A stretch of 64,000 nt of DNA from Tubiluchus corallicola (Eukaryota; Priapulida; Priapulimorpha; Priapulimorphida; Tubiluchidae), in contig JAQGDQ010000013.1 of NCBI GenBank assembly GCA_030141605.1, forward strand, positions 1,373,947-1,437,946, written 5' to 3'. The translations under genes and the position numbers were made by a program. Shown in pieces: positions 24,166-38,401 of the stretch (the first letter of the stretch is position 1; every line of letters starts with the position of its first letter). Below the pieces are notes generated by a model, which made no database searches, was not told the origin of the DNA, and saw only the letters and a program-made list of their open reading frames with translations.

Positions 24166-26591
24166 TTAAGCAAAGTACATTCCTTTGTCCATATCACGGT
24201 GAACTTTAACTGATTTTCCCAACTCCATTAGCGGAATCAATGTTTCTTTTCCTGCTGTGACTGCAGAACCGCCACTGAAATAAAACGAATGAAAATTGTT
24301 TAAAAACACATTAATCCATTTCAAGTGAAATGTCCCTAAAAAGTGGCTTGCATGGTTGCTTTCAGAGATGGCGTGAATAAGTGGATTTTCTTGAGATATG
24401 CGGAGCTGAATTAAATGTCCCTAAAAAGTGGCTTGCATGGTTGCTTTCAGAGATGGCGTGAATAAGTGGATTTTCTTGAGATATGCGGAGCTGAGTTAAA
24501 TGCCCCTAAAAAGTGGCTTGTGAATAAGTGTATTTTCTTGAGATATGCGGAGCTGTTGAGCCAGTGGAGTTGCAAACCAAATCTATTTCTTAACTATAAA
24601 CTGACATAAACAACATCTTAGCTTTAGAAATTGATTTTTTTTAGCAAATCCGGTTAATCTTTTTTATAAAGCATATTTTCATGTTTTATTCAAAAATAAT
24701 TTTTAGCGGAAATCCATTAAGCTGATAATATACCACAGATATTTGGAGAACTACTAAAACAAAGCGCAAAATTATAATTGAAAGTTAAACTAACACAATT
24801 CACGCAATGTTGTCCATTGTCCAAACTTGTTTCAAACAACATACTATCAAAATGGTTGAAAACCTAACAGCCATTGTGGGAGTTTACATTTATAGTTTTA
24901 TACAGCAGTACTACTGACACAAGTTCTATGTGCAATAATGCAGCATGTAGGTGATACAAAATTTCAAGACAATTTTTTTGTTTCATGTATTTTCTTGTTA
25001 CCTGCTGTACTCTTTATCAGCAATATGAGAGCGAGCTCTGAATGCTACAAGGTGAACTGCAACAATACCTACCTGCTGTACTCTTTATCAGCAATATGAA
25101 AGCGAGCTCTGAATGTACACCTACCACCTACCTGCTGTAGTCTTTATCAGCAATATGAGAGCGAGCTCTGAATGCTACAAGGTGAGCATAATAGGCTGGG
25201 GCTGGAATGGAGACGCTTCGTGTGCACCGCACATAGATATGACACAACTGATAAGTTAACTTCTGCAGTTCGTCAGAGGAAAAGTCGTTCTCATCCCAGA
25301 GAACATGGTATTTTGCTGGCCGACTTGTACCCTTGTAAAATAATAAAATAACAATTATATAATACAGAACATTTACAAACATTTAGTCTTAGTAAACTAC
25401 TGCTACTAGTGGAATATCTTGGTTTGCCGGACCTCTCTTTTATCAGAGAATCAGAAAAATACAGTACCATTAAATAGTCCCGTGTACTACGTACACAGTC
25501 TGCTGTTTCGACAGTTGACAGCTAGTTGGCAGGCCGTCACTTTGTTTACATCATTACATCAGTGTAACATAACTGCTCACAAACAAACTGTACTTAACAT
25601 GATTGTTTTTACGTATATCATAGTGCACAAAAGCAAAGTAAAGATGACATAAAAATCGCAAAAGCTAATGGGTCACACAAAAGTATCTTATTTAAGCATG
25701 TGCAGAGAAAATATAGAGTCCATTATGCGAAGTTATTTGAGTCAATGGCCGACAGTTTTTATATACGTTTGCGTAGAAGTGGTGCGTACCAGATGTTTTT
25801 GAGACAATTAGGCAATTGATTTTACATTATCGTAATACAGTAGACTCACAGTAATATAGAATCAATCACAAGATGTCTCCCCACTTTTGTCCTGCTAACT
25901 GAAATATGACTGTATGTCATTTGTGAGAGGTTTATTAAAGGTACCTGAATTCCAAAATGAGAGCACAAAAAGAAATCAAATTCACAAGGATGGATTATTT
26001 TCTTGTCCACTGTAGTACCAGGTGGTACATTCTTAGACTTCCCAACCTAAAAAAAATTGTCAAATTTGAGTCTCATAATAAAGAGAAAAAGTCAAAAACG
26101 TTTAGATAATATAAAAACAATTTTTAATTTTTGTGAAATTTAAAATTGTCAGTAAAACTTAAAACGTACCTGGTCTCTCATATCTGCTGCAAACAATCTC
26201 GTATGGTGGCGTTTTTGAACAACTATAAATGTAACGGGTGGTTTATAATCCTTCTCCAATTTTGCGCATGCCTGTCTCACGGCTTTCAGTTCATACTGTA
26301 GAACCTACATGTGATGAATGAAAGATTAGTTATTATGGTGAATATAAAAAAGCTAAATTTCATTCACTTAAAGACTAAAGGAAATCCGGCCTCACACTTT
26401 GCGTGTAATACACAAAAGAAAAGTGCATTGAAAGAAACATGTAATTAGTAAAGACACATTACCTGCATGAATTGACCTTCGCTGACTCCATCTCTATAGA
26501 AGATCAAAGCTTCTGGCTTCTTTTTATTGGTGCTTTGGTAAAATTTCACTAAAAGATCCTTTGTCATGGAACACATCTCTTCTATAATTTC
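24166..26591 (-). CDS. AGO: Argonaute exons 17-21: PIWI catalytic domain
   Basis: Exon 17 (26463-26591) holds the glutamate finger E796 (EIIEEM) and D829 ([10 protein letters not shown]). Exon 18 (26170-26304) has [14 protein letters not shown]. Exon 19 (25945-26046) has PGTTVDKKI and [13 protein letters not shown]. Exon 20 (25132-25331) starts [12 protein letters not shown] and holds H967. Exon 21 (24166-24274) ends MYFA-stop. Spacings between tetrad residues (39, 33 and 138) fit human AGO2 (40, 32, 138) as I remember them. Confidence 0.95.
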
Positions 26592-26813
26592 CTGTAAAAA
26601 CCAAAATGTTTTATCATCCTAAAACAGGCAACTGTGCTGTATCATTTCCTGTAAAAACCAAAACACTTCACCAACCTATGTCATTTACTGTAGATAGGGT
26701 AAAGCGGGGTAATGTCGGCCACTGGTTAATGTTGCCTCGTCCAGTTTTTATACAATCAAATTAGGTCACGTGACCTAGACAGGATTTCTATATATATAAA
26801 ATATTTATATCGC

Positions 26814-26864
<51 letters not shown>

Positions 26865-29800
26865 CTATATATATATATATATATATATATAGTATTTATA
26901 AAATATTAATGCTAATGCAATTTAAATCATTAAAAATATATAAATGGGGCCGACATTATCCCAATACACCCTACTATCCATCGGGCAACTGCGTTATGTC
27001 ATTTCCCGTAGAAGTATCTGGCACAATACATTTAATTACATTACTTTTAAACTAAAACAAGCAACCTTACAAAAGAAGCATTTTATAACCGTGTGCAACT
27101 TCTGTATAAGTACCACATATAGGTGCAAGGTACTACACAACAAACAGTTGTGCAGCTTATTTGAATATAAGCATTATGCAAATACATGCAATTAATAGTG
27201 ACTACATAGAAACAAGATTAAGCATTTCTAATAAACCACAAGTAATTGTTTAATCTGCTCATTACATAAACAACCATGAATTCACAATACAGATGGGCAT
27301 GAGAGAACTATCGGGCTAGGGCGCCATAAAGAAACAGCTAACAATAGTTTAGATTAGCATTATTTAGCCATGAAAGTAACAGTACAGCGTAAAAACAGTA
27401 AGAAACACTGCCTTGCAGTGATCAACCAATCACCTTCTTAGATTCTTGCACTCGCACTTCTGCAGCATAACGTGTCGCATTACGATCAAGGCTGCCAACG
27501 ATCGCTGCAACAGAAGGTTTTTTCTCCATCGGTGCCGGATGAGTAACATCTGCTCCCAATACTATCACCGGTTTTTTGAAAACGCGACACCTGAAAAAAG
27601 AAGCAGCATGTTAGTCTGACTAACAAACACAAGTATATAAAACAACCTTGTTGGCGAAGGAAACCTCGGGCTTGCTCTGTTGGGATAGCAGCTCAGCTGA
27701 TAAAACAATCGAATACTAATCCTAGGTCTTGAGTTCAAATCTCAACTGGTTCACAATTTTTCAATGTCTCCCTTCTTGTTGTCAAAATGAACAATCTGGT
27801 AATCACAGCCGTGACCTAATTAATAAAACAACCACATTTATTTCACTATTACACTTTCAAAACAGGCTTCAAAAACAAATCTTTGTACTGTACACGCAAC
27901 CCCTTTAAATAATACATAAACGAACTATTTGACTGTTACTGATCATAATTAAAAATTTAGCCCTTTTAGCCTAGGCATTACAATGGTTTGTAATAAAAAT
28001 AGCAGCTTTGTACTATTTTGGCCTATATAGTAAAAAATTATTGACTTTTACATAGAGTCATAACATAAACACATTCGTCATCTGTGAAAAAGCTAATGCA
28101 TGGCATAGGCTTTGTTTGCTCTGTACATTAGTGCTAGCACATTGTCAAACACATCATGTGTGCATCACCAACAGGGAAACATACAAGCTACTCTAGTACT
28201 ATAAGTAAGTGAATACCATAGCTCTCACCATCATCATCAACATCATCGCACACCTGTTATACCTGCTGTAGGCATTGGGCAGGTAGAAATGTAAAACAGA
28301 AACAATCTACCCTCAACACAACAGAAAACTAGACAATGTGATGCAAAATGGCTTATCCGCCATAACATTGGTGTACTGACAGATAATACCCATATTAGAT
28401 ACCTTTTTATTTTTTACTATGAGCATACATTGCAGATGCTCAACCTGCTAAAAGCATAAGCTAATATCACAAGCGTAAAATTACAGAAGCTAAACTTACT
28501 GTATCTCTTGTACTATGATATTATTAGTGCCTCCAAGTTTAGCATTGATTTTCAAGCACAAGTTTGAAACAGTAGCAGGTGCACATTTGAACAGATTTTT
28601 CTCTTGAATGCATTGAGTGACAAGTCCCAACTGCGTGTCAGCAACTTTTTTGACCTCGGCTAAAAAACAGCAAGACTTTCAATGAAAATGCTAAAAACAC
28701 ATTAGTCATCGAAGCAGCCTTAACGTCAAATATATAAATTTCTTAAAAATGTGTGGTATTTGTCTTTTAATTTCATTGGAAAATACCTTGCCCAAATGCT
28801 AATATCATTATTATGTTAAAAGCTAAACAATAAAGTTATTTCTGCGATTAAAAAAACAATTAAGGTAAGATTGTTAGGTAATCAGAAGCAGACCTTCTCA
28901 AAACATGAAATGTGAGAGAAGAAATCATAAAAGGATTAAAAAATATCATACGGCTTCACAATAAGAGCAACTAAAAGCCGAGTTTATTGATATCAGATTA
29001 GATTTCTAACAAGAATCAAAATAGGAATTCTCAAAAAATTATTTAATTAATCAAATTTATTTTCTACATAATACATTTCTGGGACTATCATGTACAAACC
29101 AAACTGTTTTCTACACACAACAAAATAAAAACCAGACCGTCAATGACGGAGTAGGTCCCCTGAAAAAATTGTATAAAATTATGTAAAAAGGTGGTGACCC
29201 TGCGTGGCGTGGGCAACATTTTGCAGTGTTATGCATTATAATGGTTTTTGTAAATTGCATTTGTTTCAAAATTGATCTAGCGAGACTCATTCTATATTTA
29301 CAGAAATACACACAGGTGAGCAAATAACAGTAAAATGTCACTCATTTGAAGTTCTTATCATTATTACTGTGAGACCAAAAGTAACTATCAGACTAAGTAA
29401 GTGCATGAGTGAAATGGTAAACAATCATGTAAGTAAAAAACCTAATTAGTTATTTTATGAAAAGGAAGCCTTCATTCCAATGCCCTCAGCCTTTTTGTTG
29501 TGATGTTCTTCCATTGACCTCTGACCTTTTCTTGAACTTTGTCAAGCTCCCTAGCCGTAAACTTTAATTTGTTATAATTATTACACAATTGTTTGCGACA
29601 TTCCCTTCAGATACCCTTTGGGTGACCTTGGTCATTCAGTTTGACATGCATTTTATGCAAAGATTACCACACACCAAAAATCTAAGATGTAGGACAAAAG
29701 GTTTTGGCAAAATATAGAAAATTAATTTATTTGTCAATGACACTCAATGTGTTAATGACCTGTGTCAAACAGCCTTGGCATTAGCTTTATTTGAATATCT

Positions 29801-32800
29801 TACACAATATGTTTGAGAGATTCACTGTAGATGACCTTTAGGTGACCTAAGATGGGCCAACATTTGTTTGTGTGAAACCCGCCTCACCCCAAGCTTTAAT
29901 TTGATATATTACTCCATATGATTGAGACATTCTCTGTTGATGACCTTTGCGTAACTCCGGGGTGGGCCAAAATTTTGGCAGTCACAAATTCTAGCATTAC
30001 AATATTTTCTATATGTTGCATCTGTTTGCCCGCAAAATTGCCAAAGAATATGTACTTTATATGTTTTGGAAGAAATGGTCATATATACACCGTAGCAACC
30101 GCTACACTTTTGAAAGGCCATATAATCTATTGTCCAAAATTGCTATAAATGCATTTTGTTTACTGCATACATCGCATAGATTTTCAGCAAAATGTGCAAA
30201 ATCAAACTTGAACATTCATGATCCTCTGGGTCGCAACCTTTCAATCCTAGCTCACTCATTTTGACACATGACATACATCTTATGCCAGGATTGCTGCACA
30301 CCGAAGGTCTATTATCTGAGACAAAAGGTTTTGCCTAATTATAGAACATTAAGTCAATTATGGACGATGCTCAATGCTCAACAGATGCATGACGGCAATA
30401 GGTACCCTTACTGACTAATGTCAAGGGATCTAAAACTGCAAACATATCAAAATTGTTAACATATAAAAATGCAGCTTAGCTTCGCATTTCCAAAACAAAT
30501 GCACTAGCAATCACAGTGGGCGAATTAAAATGAAGTTAAGCAATGCAGAGCCTGTCATTAACTAGATGAGGTGCTGCTGGAAAAACTCATCTGCCCTTCA
30601 TGTCCCAATTATTTCTTTGACTGAAGGAAGATGCATAGGAACCTAAAACCCTCAAATTAATTATACATAATTATATGTCCATCAAATGCAAAAAAGTTCC
30701 AGTGTGTCACACATATATCAGTTATTAAACTATGTCTTTCAAACCTAAATTACCAAATTAGATCTTGAATAAATTTAGGTTTGATCAAACGTTCCGGTGT
30801 TGCATGCCTTAAGTAAAGCTAATGTTAGCTTACCATATTCCGGGCACTTTCCCCTCAGTACAACTAGGATGAATTCTACGTTGTGCTGCCTTTGCAGTAT
30901 TGCAAAGTGTGGTCCTATATCACTGGACGCTGTCAAGTATTTAATGCTGATTGGCTTTTTTTTGATGGGCATTCCACTTTCCCCAGCCATACGTTGCAAC
31001 GTACTGATAAAATTTCTGTGGAGAAAATATGATCAATTTCTGTTTTAAAAAATGAACAGCAATAATGGGGTAGAAATGTTGAAACCGACTATTATATCAG
31101 TTCCAGGCAAATCAACTTCAAATTCACGAACACGGATATTTTGATGTGAATCCAGCTACAGAAATCTACTTGGCCCAAGGTATATTTAGTTTAAGAGAAA
31201 AACTTAAATATTTTCAACTTTAGTAAGTGTAAACAAAAATTGAGAACACATTTTAGACAATTGTAATAATTGCAAACAAAAAAATCAGGGTAAATTTCAG
31301 AGGTTGCTTCACTGAATGAGAAAAGAAGATCAAGTTTAAAGAGGAAGAAAAGGGAATTTCAAATTGCATCACGCAAAATTTTTTACACAAAGTTGCATTA
31401 CTCAGCTGTTTGAAAGATCTGTGTAATTGGAAAAGAAAAATCTCAATAATTTAAAACGTTGGCACAATCTGGTAAAGCGGCACTGCGTTGCCGTCCCAGT
31501 ATGCACCACAGATTCACGAAAAAAGTATATTATTGCTCTTATTGACAATATAAAGTAATTTAAACTTTTGCTTAGCTAACGAAGAGTGTGCTACAAATGC
31601 TCTCATTATATATATTTTTTCAAAGTTTACGCAATGGTCATCACTGCAGTTTAAATTTTGTAGAGCTTTATTTAGTATTATTGTTAATATAAGTTCTCTA
31701 TGGAATTACACAGCATGTAAGTAATACAAAATTTAAAAAACGAATTTTTTACGCTTTATTTTATGACGAGTGTTTTCTTGTTCTTTAGAAATCGCAAAGA
31801 AGGTTCAGTGTATCGAGAACATTGCAAACAAATCAACACATAAAGTACTAGATGAGCAGCAATGTAAACACTTAACTTTATTTTTGTTTAACATGTAACT
31901 AGAACACACTTAATTTGTAACAGATTCAACACTGACAACATTCAAATTTTTGTGCAACGCTTTCCATTTCAGTAAAAATTTATCAATTAAATAATTCATG
32001 CAAAATTAAGAGGACTGCAACAAAAATATAAGTAGGATATTATCAGTTTATTACTTACTCGATAGGGCCCCTATCTTTATTTAACCTCGGATTGAAATGC
32101 ACTATTGACCAGTTGTTGATTTCTTTACCAGTATGAAACTGCTTTCCCCTCATATCCCACACTCCATCTCTAGGCTGTACATTTTTTTGCTAAAAGTGAC
32201 ATTAGTTACGGTATTACAATTGATTAACAAATAATCAAGATACAACTGAAAGTCAAAAAATGGTTAACTTTTGTGCAGCGGACGCAAGTACTGCCTGAAT
32301 ATAAGAAACGCTTTGCAAAACGTATTTTTTTATACCGCGCACATACAAAAACAAGCACAAAATTACAGAATAAAAAGCAAGCACAAAAGAGATTGCTTTC
32401 ATTTTCATTTCTACTCGGAACGAAATACAGTAGGAACAGCTTAATGGATGCACTTTGGGACTGAAGTGTTTTGACTCAACTAACCAACTGAGTCAATTAG
32501 CCGAAGGGCTTAGTATATTACTACCATACAAGTATAAGTCATCGCTTATCACCTTAGTATGCATTACAAATGCTTTAAATGAATCTTAGAAATGAATTAA
32601 TGTCAAAAATACCTGTGTGCAATTAGTTAAGAAGCATAATTTATATAAGTAAATTAATAGAAAAGGAAAAATTCTAAAAATCTGATTATTACCATTAAAA
32701 ATCACAAACATTAATGCAAGATCGGTTGCTTCATTTCTTCACGAAGAAGTTGGTTTATGAAATTCTCATAGTGAGGAAAACATTGAAAACCTGTTACTGT

Positions 32801-35800
32801 ATATACTGCACGTATTCACACAAAACACCTAGTCACCTAGTGCTTGAGTTGCAGTTGGTGATGACCTTATAAAAAAGCAGTAGGAGATTCAAAAGCAAAC
32901 GGCTGGTCAAGTGATTAAATGTTTAGCTTCCAGATACAATGAGATTAATTACAGCAGATAAGCGGGTGACAGATTCAAAGCAAAACTGTTAGGCTAAGAT
33001 ATTAGCACATATGATAAACGTACTGTACATGCTTACAAACTGTACCTTGCGGTTCTTAATGTGACTGTTTCTTCATATATTATAATGCACAAAATCGATG
33101 TAAAGATGACACAAAAGCAGTAAGAGCTCTTTGGGCACACACAAATATCTTATTTTAAGTGCGTGAAGTAAAATATTAAGTCGATTAAGCAGAATTATTT
33201 GAGTCAATTATCGACAGTTTTTATAAACATTTGAATAGAAGCGGCCAGTTCCAGGTGGTTTTGAGTCAATTAAGCGACTGAGTCTATTAACCGTAAGTCT
33301 AATAAATGGCGCCTATTGTATATAGGTGGAACGTTACTTGAACTTTGTTTTTAAATTGGCCTAAACATATTGTACTGCAGGTTTCTAAACACTAGAACAA
33401 AAATTTATACTACCACAAATAAACAAATTCTATAATGATTAACAAACATCATCATCGTCTTCAAATGAAAGATTTTTCCCGATCCAAATTCCCTAAATCG
33501 CAGATATGAAGCCAGATAAAAATCTACCTCTTTGTAGCCCAACCGAGGAGCTGGTAGAACTCTCCCTTCTACATCCACCATTCTACAATCAACACTAATG
33601 TTGAACTCTTGCAGAAATGGATCCGTATCAAAACCAGCAGCTTCGACCTAGAACAAGGAACCGTTATTTAAAAACTACAATCTTGCAACAATAAATGACT
33701 AATTTGCTACTAAATTCAAAGCATTATTTCATCCCTTAAACAGATGATTTTCTTAATATACATACCAGTTTATTAATCTCCTTTTCTCTCTCGGGAGCTG
33801 GCTTAGCAGTCTTCCGTATCATGTTGGCCGTTTGTTGGTCAGTAAGTTTCTTTGTGCATTTTTGGCCTTCCAAAATTCTGCAGACCTGCAATAAACATTT
33901 CATGTACTACAAAACTGGCAGACAAGTTATCATCATCTTCATCATCGCCAAGTTATCATCAGCATCATTATTACTAAATTAAGTTACTAAGAGTTTATAA
34001 AGTGCAATATACACGTAAAAACATCATATGAAGATTACGTATGTGCATAAAATAAATTTAAAATTACAAACAAAAGGTAAATAAAATATAAAACATCATG
34101 TACTAACTAAATCTGGTAAATAAAAAGTGTTTCATATGATGTACATAAAGCAAAATAATTAAAAATTATGAAATAGTATTAAAATCTACAACAAAGATAC
34201 AGTTTTAGTAAAAATTTAACGTTATTTGGAAGTTAAATATGAGCCTAGTAGGGGATTCTAGAGGTCTGAGACAGCTGATTTAAAAGTCCGATCAAAAAAA
34301 TGTAGCATTGGTCATAACACTTGGGGTTTCTTGTAGACAGAGTAGCGAGTAGTGAGAGTGTTGCATTAGAAGCCAAAGATTTGTGTGTAAGACAGGGCCA
34401 AGCCTTTCAAAGACATAAAGCATAGAAGGTGGGTGTTAATATGAACTTGAGTGGAACCGACATAAAGCATAGACGGTGGGTGTTGGAAAAAATCATACAA
34501 AAACAGCTCAAATGAAACATAAATCTTGTACTTGGTAAAATGTCAATTCCTGCTAAATATAAGACAGTATTAGTTCCAACTTTAAGCCAAAACTGATACA
34601 GACCCCAAAATGCAAAGGTAAACCTCTCAGAAAATTGTCTCTCACTTATTAGGGTACTTTGCAGTAATTGTACCCGAAATAAACACTCTATCCATATCTA
34701 ACATTATGAAATTTCTGAATTATGTGCTGTATGTAGTAGAAAATGCAATGTAGCTCTGCTTACGTAAATATTTTTGTCGACAAAAGAATTTAAAGAGGGA
34801 AAAAATTGAACAAAACTTAATAAAATGCAGTAAAAATTTAACGTAACTACTTCTACAAATATATACAATATGCTAATCATGAACCAGCACTTGTCGTAAC
34901 TAACAAGCTAAATTGAAAGTTTACTGGATCACAGAAAACACCGTCAAAACTTAACAAATACTTAATATGATTTATTCTAGCTTGTTAATCATCGCTCTCA
35001 GCATTCTAGATATTAAAAGAATTGAGTGAAAATTTCTAGTCTTTGTTAATTCACCAGTTAGCCACAATAGCTTTCTAACAAGTGTTAATGAACACTATAT
35101 ATATAGGAGCATAATTTGAATATCATCGGCAAGCTAATGTTATTTGGTATGAGCGCGACCAACAACAGGTATTAACTCTTTACCTCCAACACACCGTAGT
35201 AAATATAGTAGCACAAATATAAGTGATAACAATGACTAATATTTTATTATCTACACTATAAACACCTCACAATCAATTTATGCAACTACGGTTACTACAA
35301 ATATATATTGTAAAACATTATAATCAGCTAGTTTATTACATGACGGTCTACGGATGAGAAGAGTCGCCGACAAATACCACTAAAATGAACGAAAATTACA
35401 ACAACAACAACAAAAAACTAAAGACGGAAATGCAGATTAGCAAAGAGAGATCAGCCACCACTGGTGATAAGCTACAACATGAGAATCCCAATCATAGATA
35501 CAAAGATGTTAAATAATAAATCGGGGCTGAGGGCCTTGGTGTCTATTACACATGGAAAAAACAAATCACAGTAGGTACCTCTACAGGCAAATAAACATTT
35601 CGGTTCGGGTTGCCAACGTGCAAACACGGCATGTGTGGGTATTTTAAGTGCATGTTATACTGCCTCCGAAAATATTTAGCAACTGTGCACTGCTCTGTAC
35701 CTCCACCTTCAATGTCTAGAGGAAACCTAAAGATTTGATAGTAAACGTTCAGTAAGATTCATGTTATTTTAACACATAAATTTTGCGGCTTTGGCAAAAT

Positions 35801-38310
35801 ATCTAAGCTCAGGTGCAAAAGTGCATAAACCAAAATAGGTAGTGCAAACTACAAAACAGCTCCCTCTAGAGAAGCGTTATAGAAGTAGTATAATGTTCCT
35901 GAGAGCATTAAAGGCAGTGTAAATTGTTTTTGTATTACATTTTCATTACCACATGGCAGCACCATGCATAGTTCAGCTTAAAGAACTTAATATACGCACA
36001 ACAGTCCGACGTATTTACAACTTGTAAGCAAGCATATTTAAAGGCACTGTGACACATACCAAACAATTTTTAATGCATTGATTATACATTTCAATTTTTC
36101 ACACAAGGAAGATGAAGTTTTAATGGAAGTATATGACGGTTACTTTGTATTTAAAATTATAACACAATAAAAAGTTTTACAGTAAGCTCAAAAATCTCAA
36201 AATAAAACAAAGCGATTATAAAACAAAATAAAAATATTAGACTTTTATAGCAATAAGTGAACTGAAGAGTTAAAGAAAGTCTTGAGAAGATGTCAATTTT
36301 GAAAAATGTACTCAGAGGAGTGGTTGCACCCCTAGCTCCCCTATTAGCTATGCCTATAAACTTCAGTTTGTTATCATTTGCAACATGATAATTTAAATTA
36401 CATTAAATGCCTTAGATGGCACACAAATCTGTATTCTGAGCCGCAAAACTACAAGCCCCACAAAAAACAAAGAATACATACGTTTGAGTATGTGCTGGAT
36501 GGCGAGTCACTCCATTGACCTTGTACTTTCTCTTTATCATGCCCATGTGCGTCGCTTGGATTTTCAAGTTTTTGATCTCTTTACCAAACTTGACTCTCAT
36601 GCTGTCTGCCAATGGACGGTTTTGTCCACTCAGATCATCAATGCTCAGAACTTCACACATAAAATCCAAACAGTCCATGGATTTGTAAAATGCTGTGGCA
36701 CTTGCTGGAAAACAAACGTTTTTGCAACAGTCAATAATAGAAATTATTCGCCTAAAACTCAACTTTGCATTACTTAATTTCTTCTTACCCAGTTCGGCAC
36801 ACACCAAAATATAACCCGGTTCAAAATGGTACAACCTATACATGGATGGTTGTGGAGAGACCAGAACCTAATTAATTATTACGGCTAATCTTCAAAAATA
36901 AAGCAGTGAATCGATGACTGCCAATGAAAACAGTCTCCTTTAATAAATTAAGCAGGCAGAGTCAGAAACAACTGCCCAGAACAAATATTCAACCAGCTTG
37001 TTGCCCATAACTTCAGAAGCTAAGGGTAAATCGTGACTAGCTCACCATTCACCTCACTCCAAAAAAGTTTCAATGACAACTTACTGTCAACATTAAGCAT
37101 CGGTCTCCATTGTGCAGGTCTAACTGACTGATAATAGCCAAACCAGACTTCCCGGCCAGCACCGAGATCATTTCTTGAATTAACTTCTGGAGGCTTAAAA
37201 AAGCATCGTCCTACGGAGATGGAACTGAAATGGAAGAAAAATGTGCAGTGTGCTTATACACGAAAAACATCAATACCCGAGTATCCAAAAAATAACATAA
37301 CTACTTGTATTTAAAATGCAACAAAAACACTAAACATTGTACAACTAATTGGATGTATCGCGCAAATCACTCGAAAAGTAAAAAAAAAGCACTACAGCAA
37401 CACTTACTTCATCAATGGTAGGTGACGGAATACAATGTCTAATGCCTGTAGGGTAACATATGGCATAATGCAGGGTTCTCCATTTAACGCCCTAGCAAGT
37501 TCCTGCAAATTAATCTGAGACACTAGCTTTACAGTAACTTTGAAGGTACGTTGACGATCCCTTTCTCCGTCTGTCTGTAGAGTGATTTGCACCTCTGCCT
37601 TTGAAAAGTAAGAAGTCAATGAATTTAAGAAAAACAAAAAAAGTAGAAAAGATTAGATGGAGGACATCTTCACAATGTGGAAGTGTGTTTTTAAAATTCA
37701 ATTAACACTTGGTGATGGAAAAAATTAATTCTTAAAATAAAAATGATAGCCAGCATCCAATTAAGCAAACACATGGCTTTTATTCAGACACAACATTTGC
37801 AATGCTTTGACACAGTTAAGGTCACGTTCACACAATAATCCAACAAAATAAAAATAGAGTAAAAGATACAAAAAAATCAACATTACGACAAGCAAACAAG
37901 ACATACCAAATTGTAAACTTACATATTGTGGGATACAATACCAGAAAAATGACAGAAAAAATAAACTTATATTACTTAAATACAATTTAATCTGTGACTA
38001 TTGTCTGTGGATGGCAATGGAAGAAACCTTTGCACAAAAAACGATGAACAACACTATAGACGAGCAGCTACAAAGATCAGTTCAAAATAATTCTAAAGGC
38101 AGAGAAGAAAGTTGGTCATTAAGCTATGGCTGGAAGTTTTTTTTATCAAAAGAGTTTCAAAAATGTGCAAACGAAACTGGGTGATGGCAATTATTTCTAT
38201 TTTCATTTAACAACAAATAAATAAGCAATAAAAACAACAGAAAATCAATAAGTGCAAGAAGCGGATGAACAGAAAAGAGAGAAAGGGGGGAAGAAACAGA
38301 GAGAGGGGGA

Positions 38311-38401
<91 letters not shown>

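Larger units (their letters stand above)
24275..25131 (-). other. Last Argonaute intron with local duplications
   Basis: Contains an 85-base tandem repeat at its 3' end (24,330-24,553), one copy of a diverged interspersed repeat (about 24,860-25,000) and two partial copies of the end of exon 20 (25,000-25,117). Confidence 0.7.

Noticed and set aside
24330-24553. CRISPR-like array
   Set aside because: Units are contiguous 85-base tandem copies without spacers, in a eukaryotic intron.
32820-33000. tRNA-like segment (GGCTGGTCAAGTGATTAAAT ... ACAGATTCAAAGC)
   Set aside because: Weak A- and B-box resemblance only; no shared SINE body.
36705-36843. Upstream extension of the Argonaute exon 9 ORF (starts [11 protein letters not shown])
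   Set aside because: It has no counterpart in the AGO family. Exon 9 has a proper acceptor at 36,705-36,706, and exon 8 joins it in phase (1+2 bases), so this is intron read through by chance.
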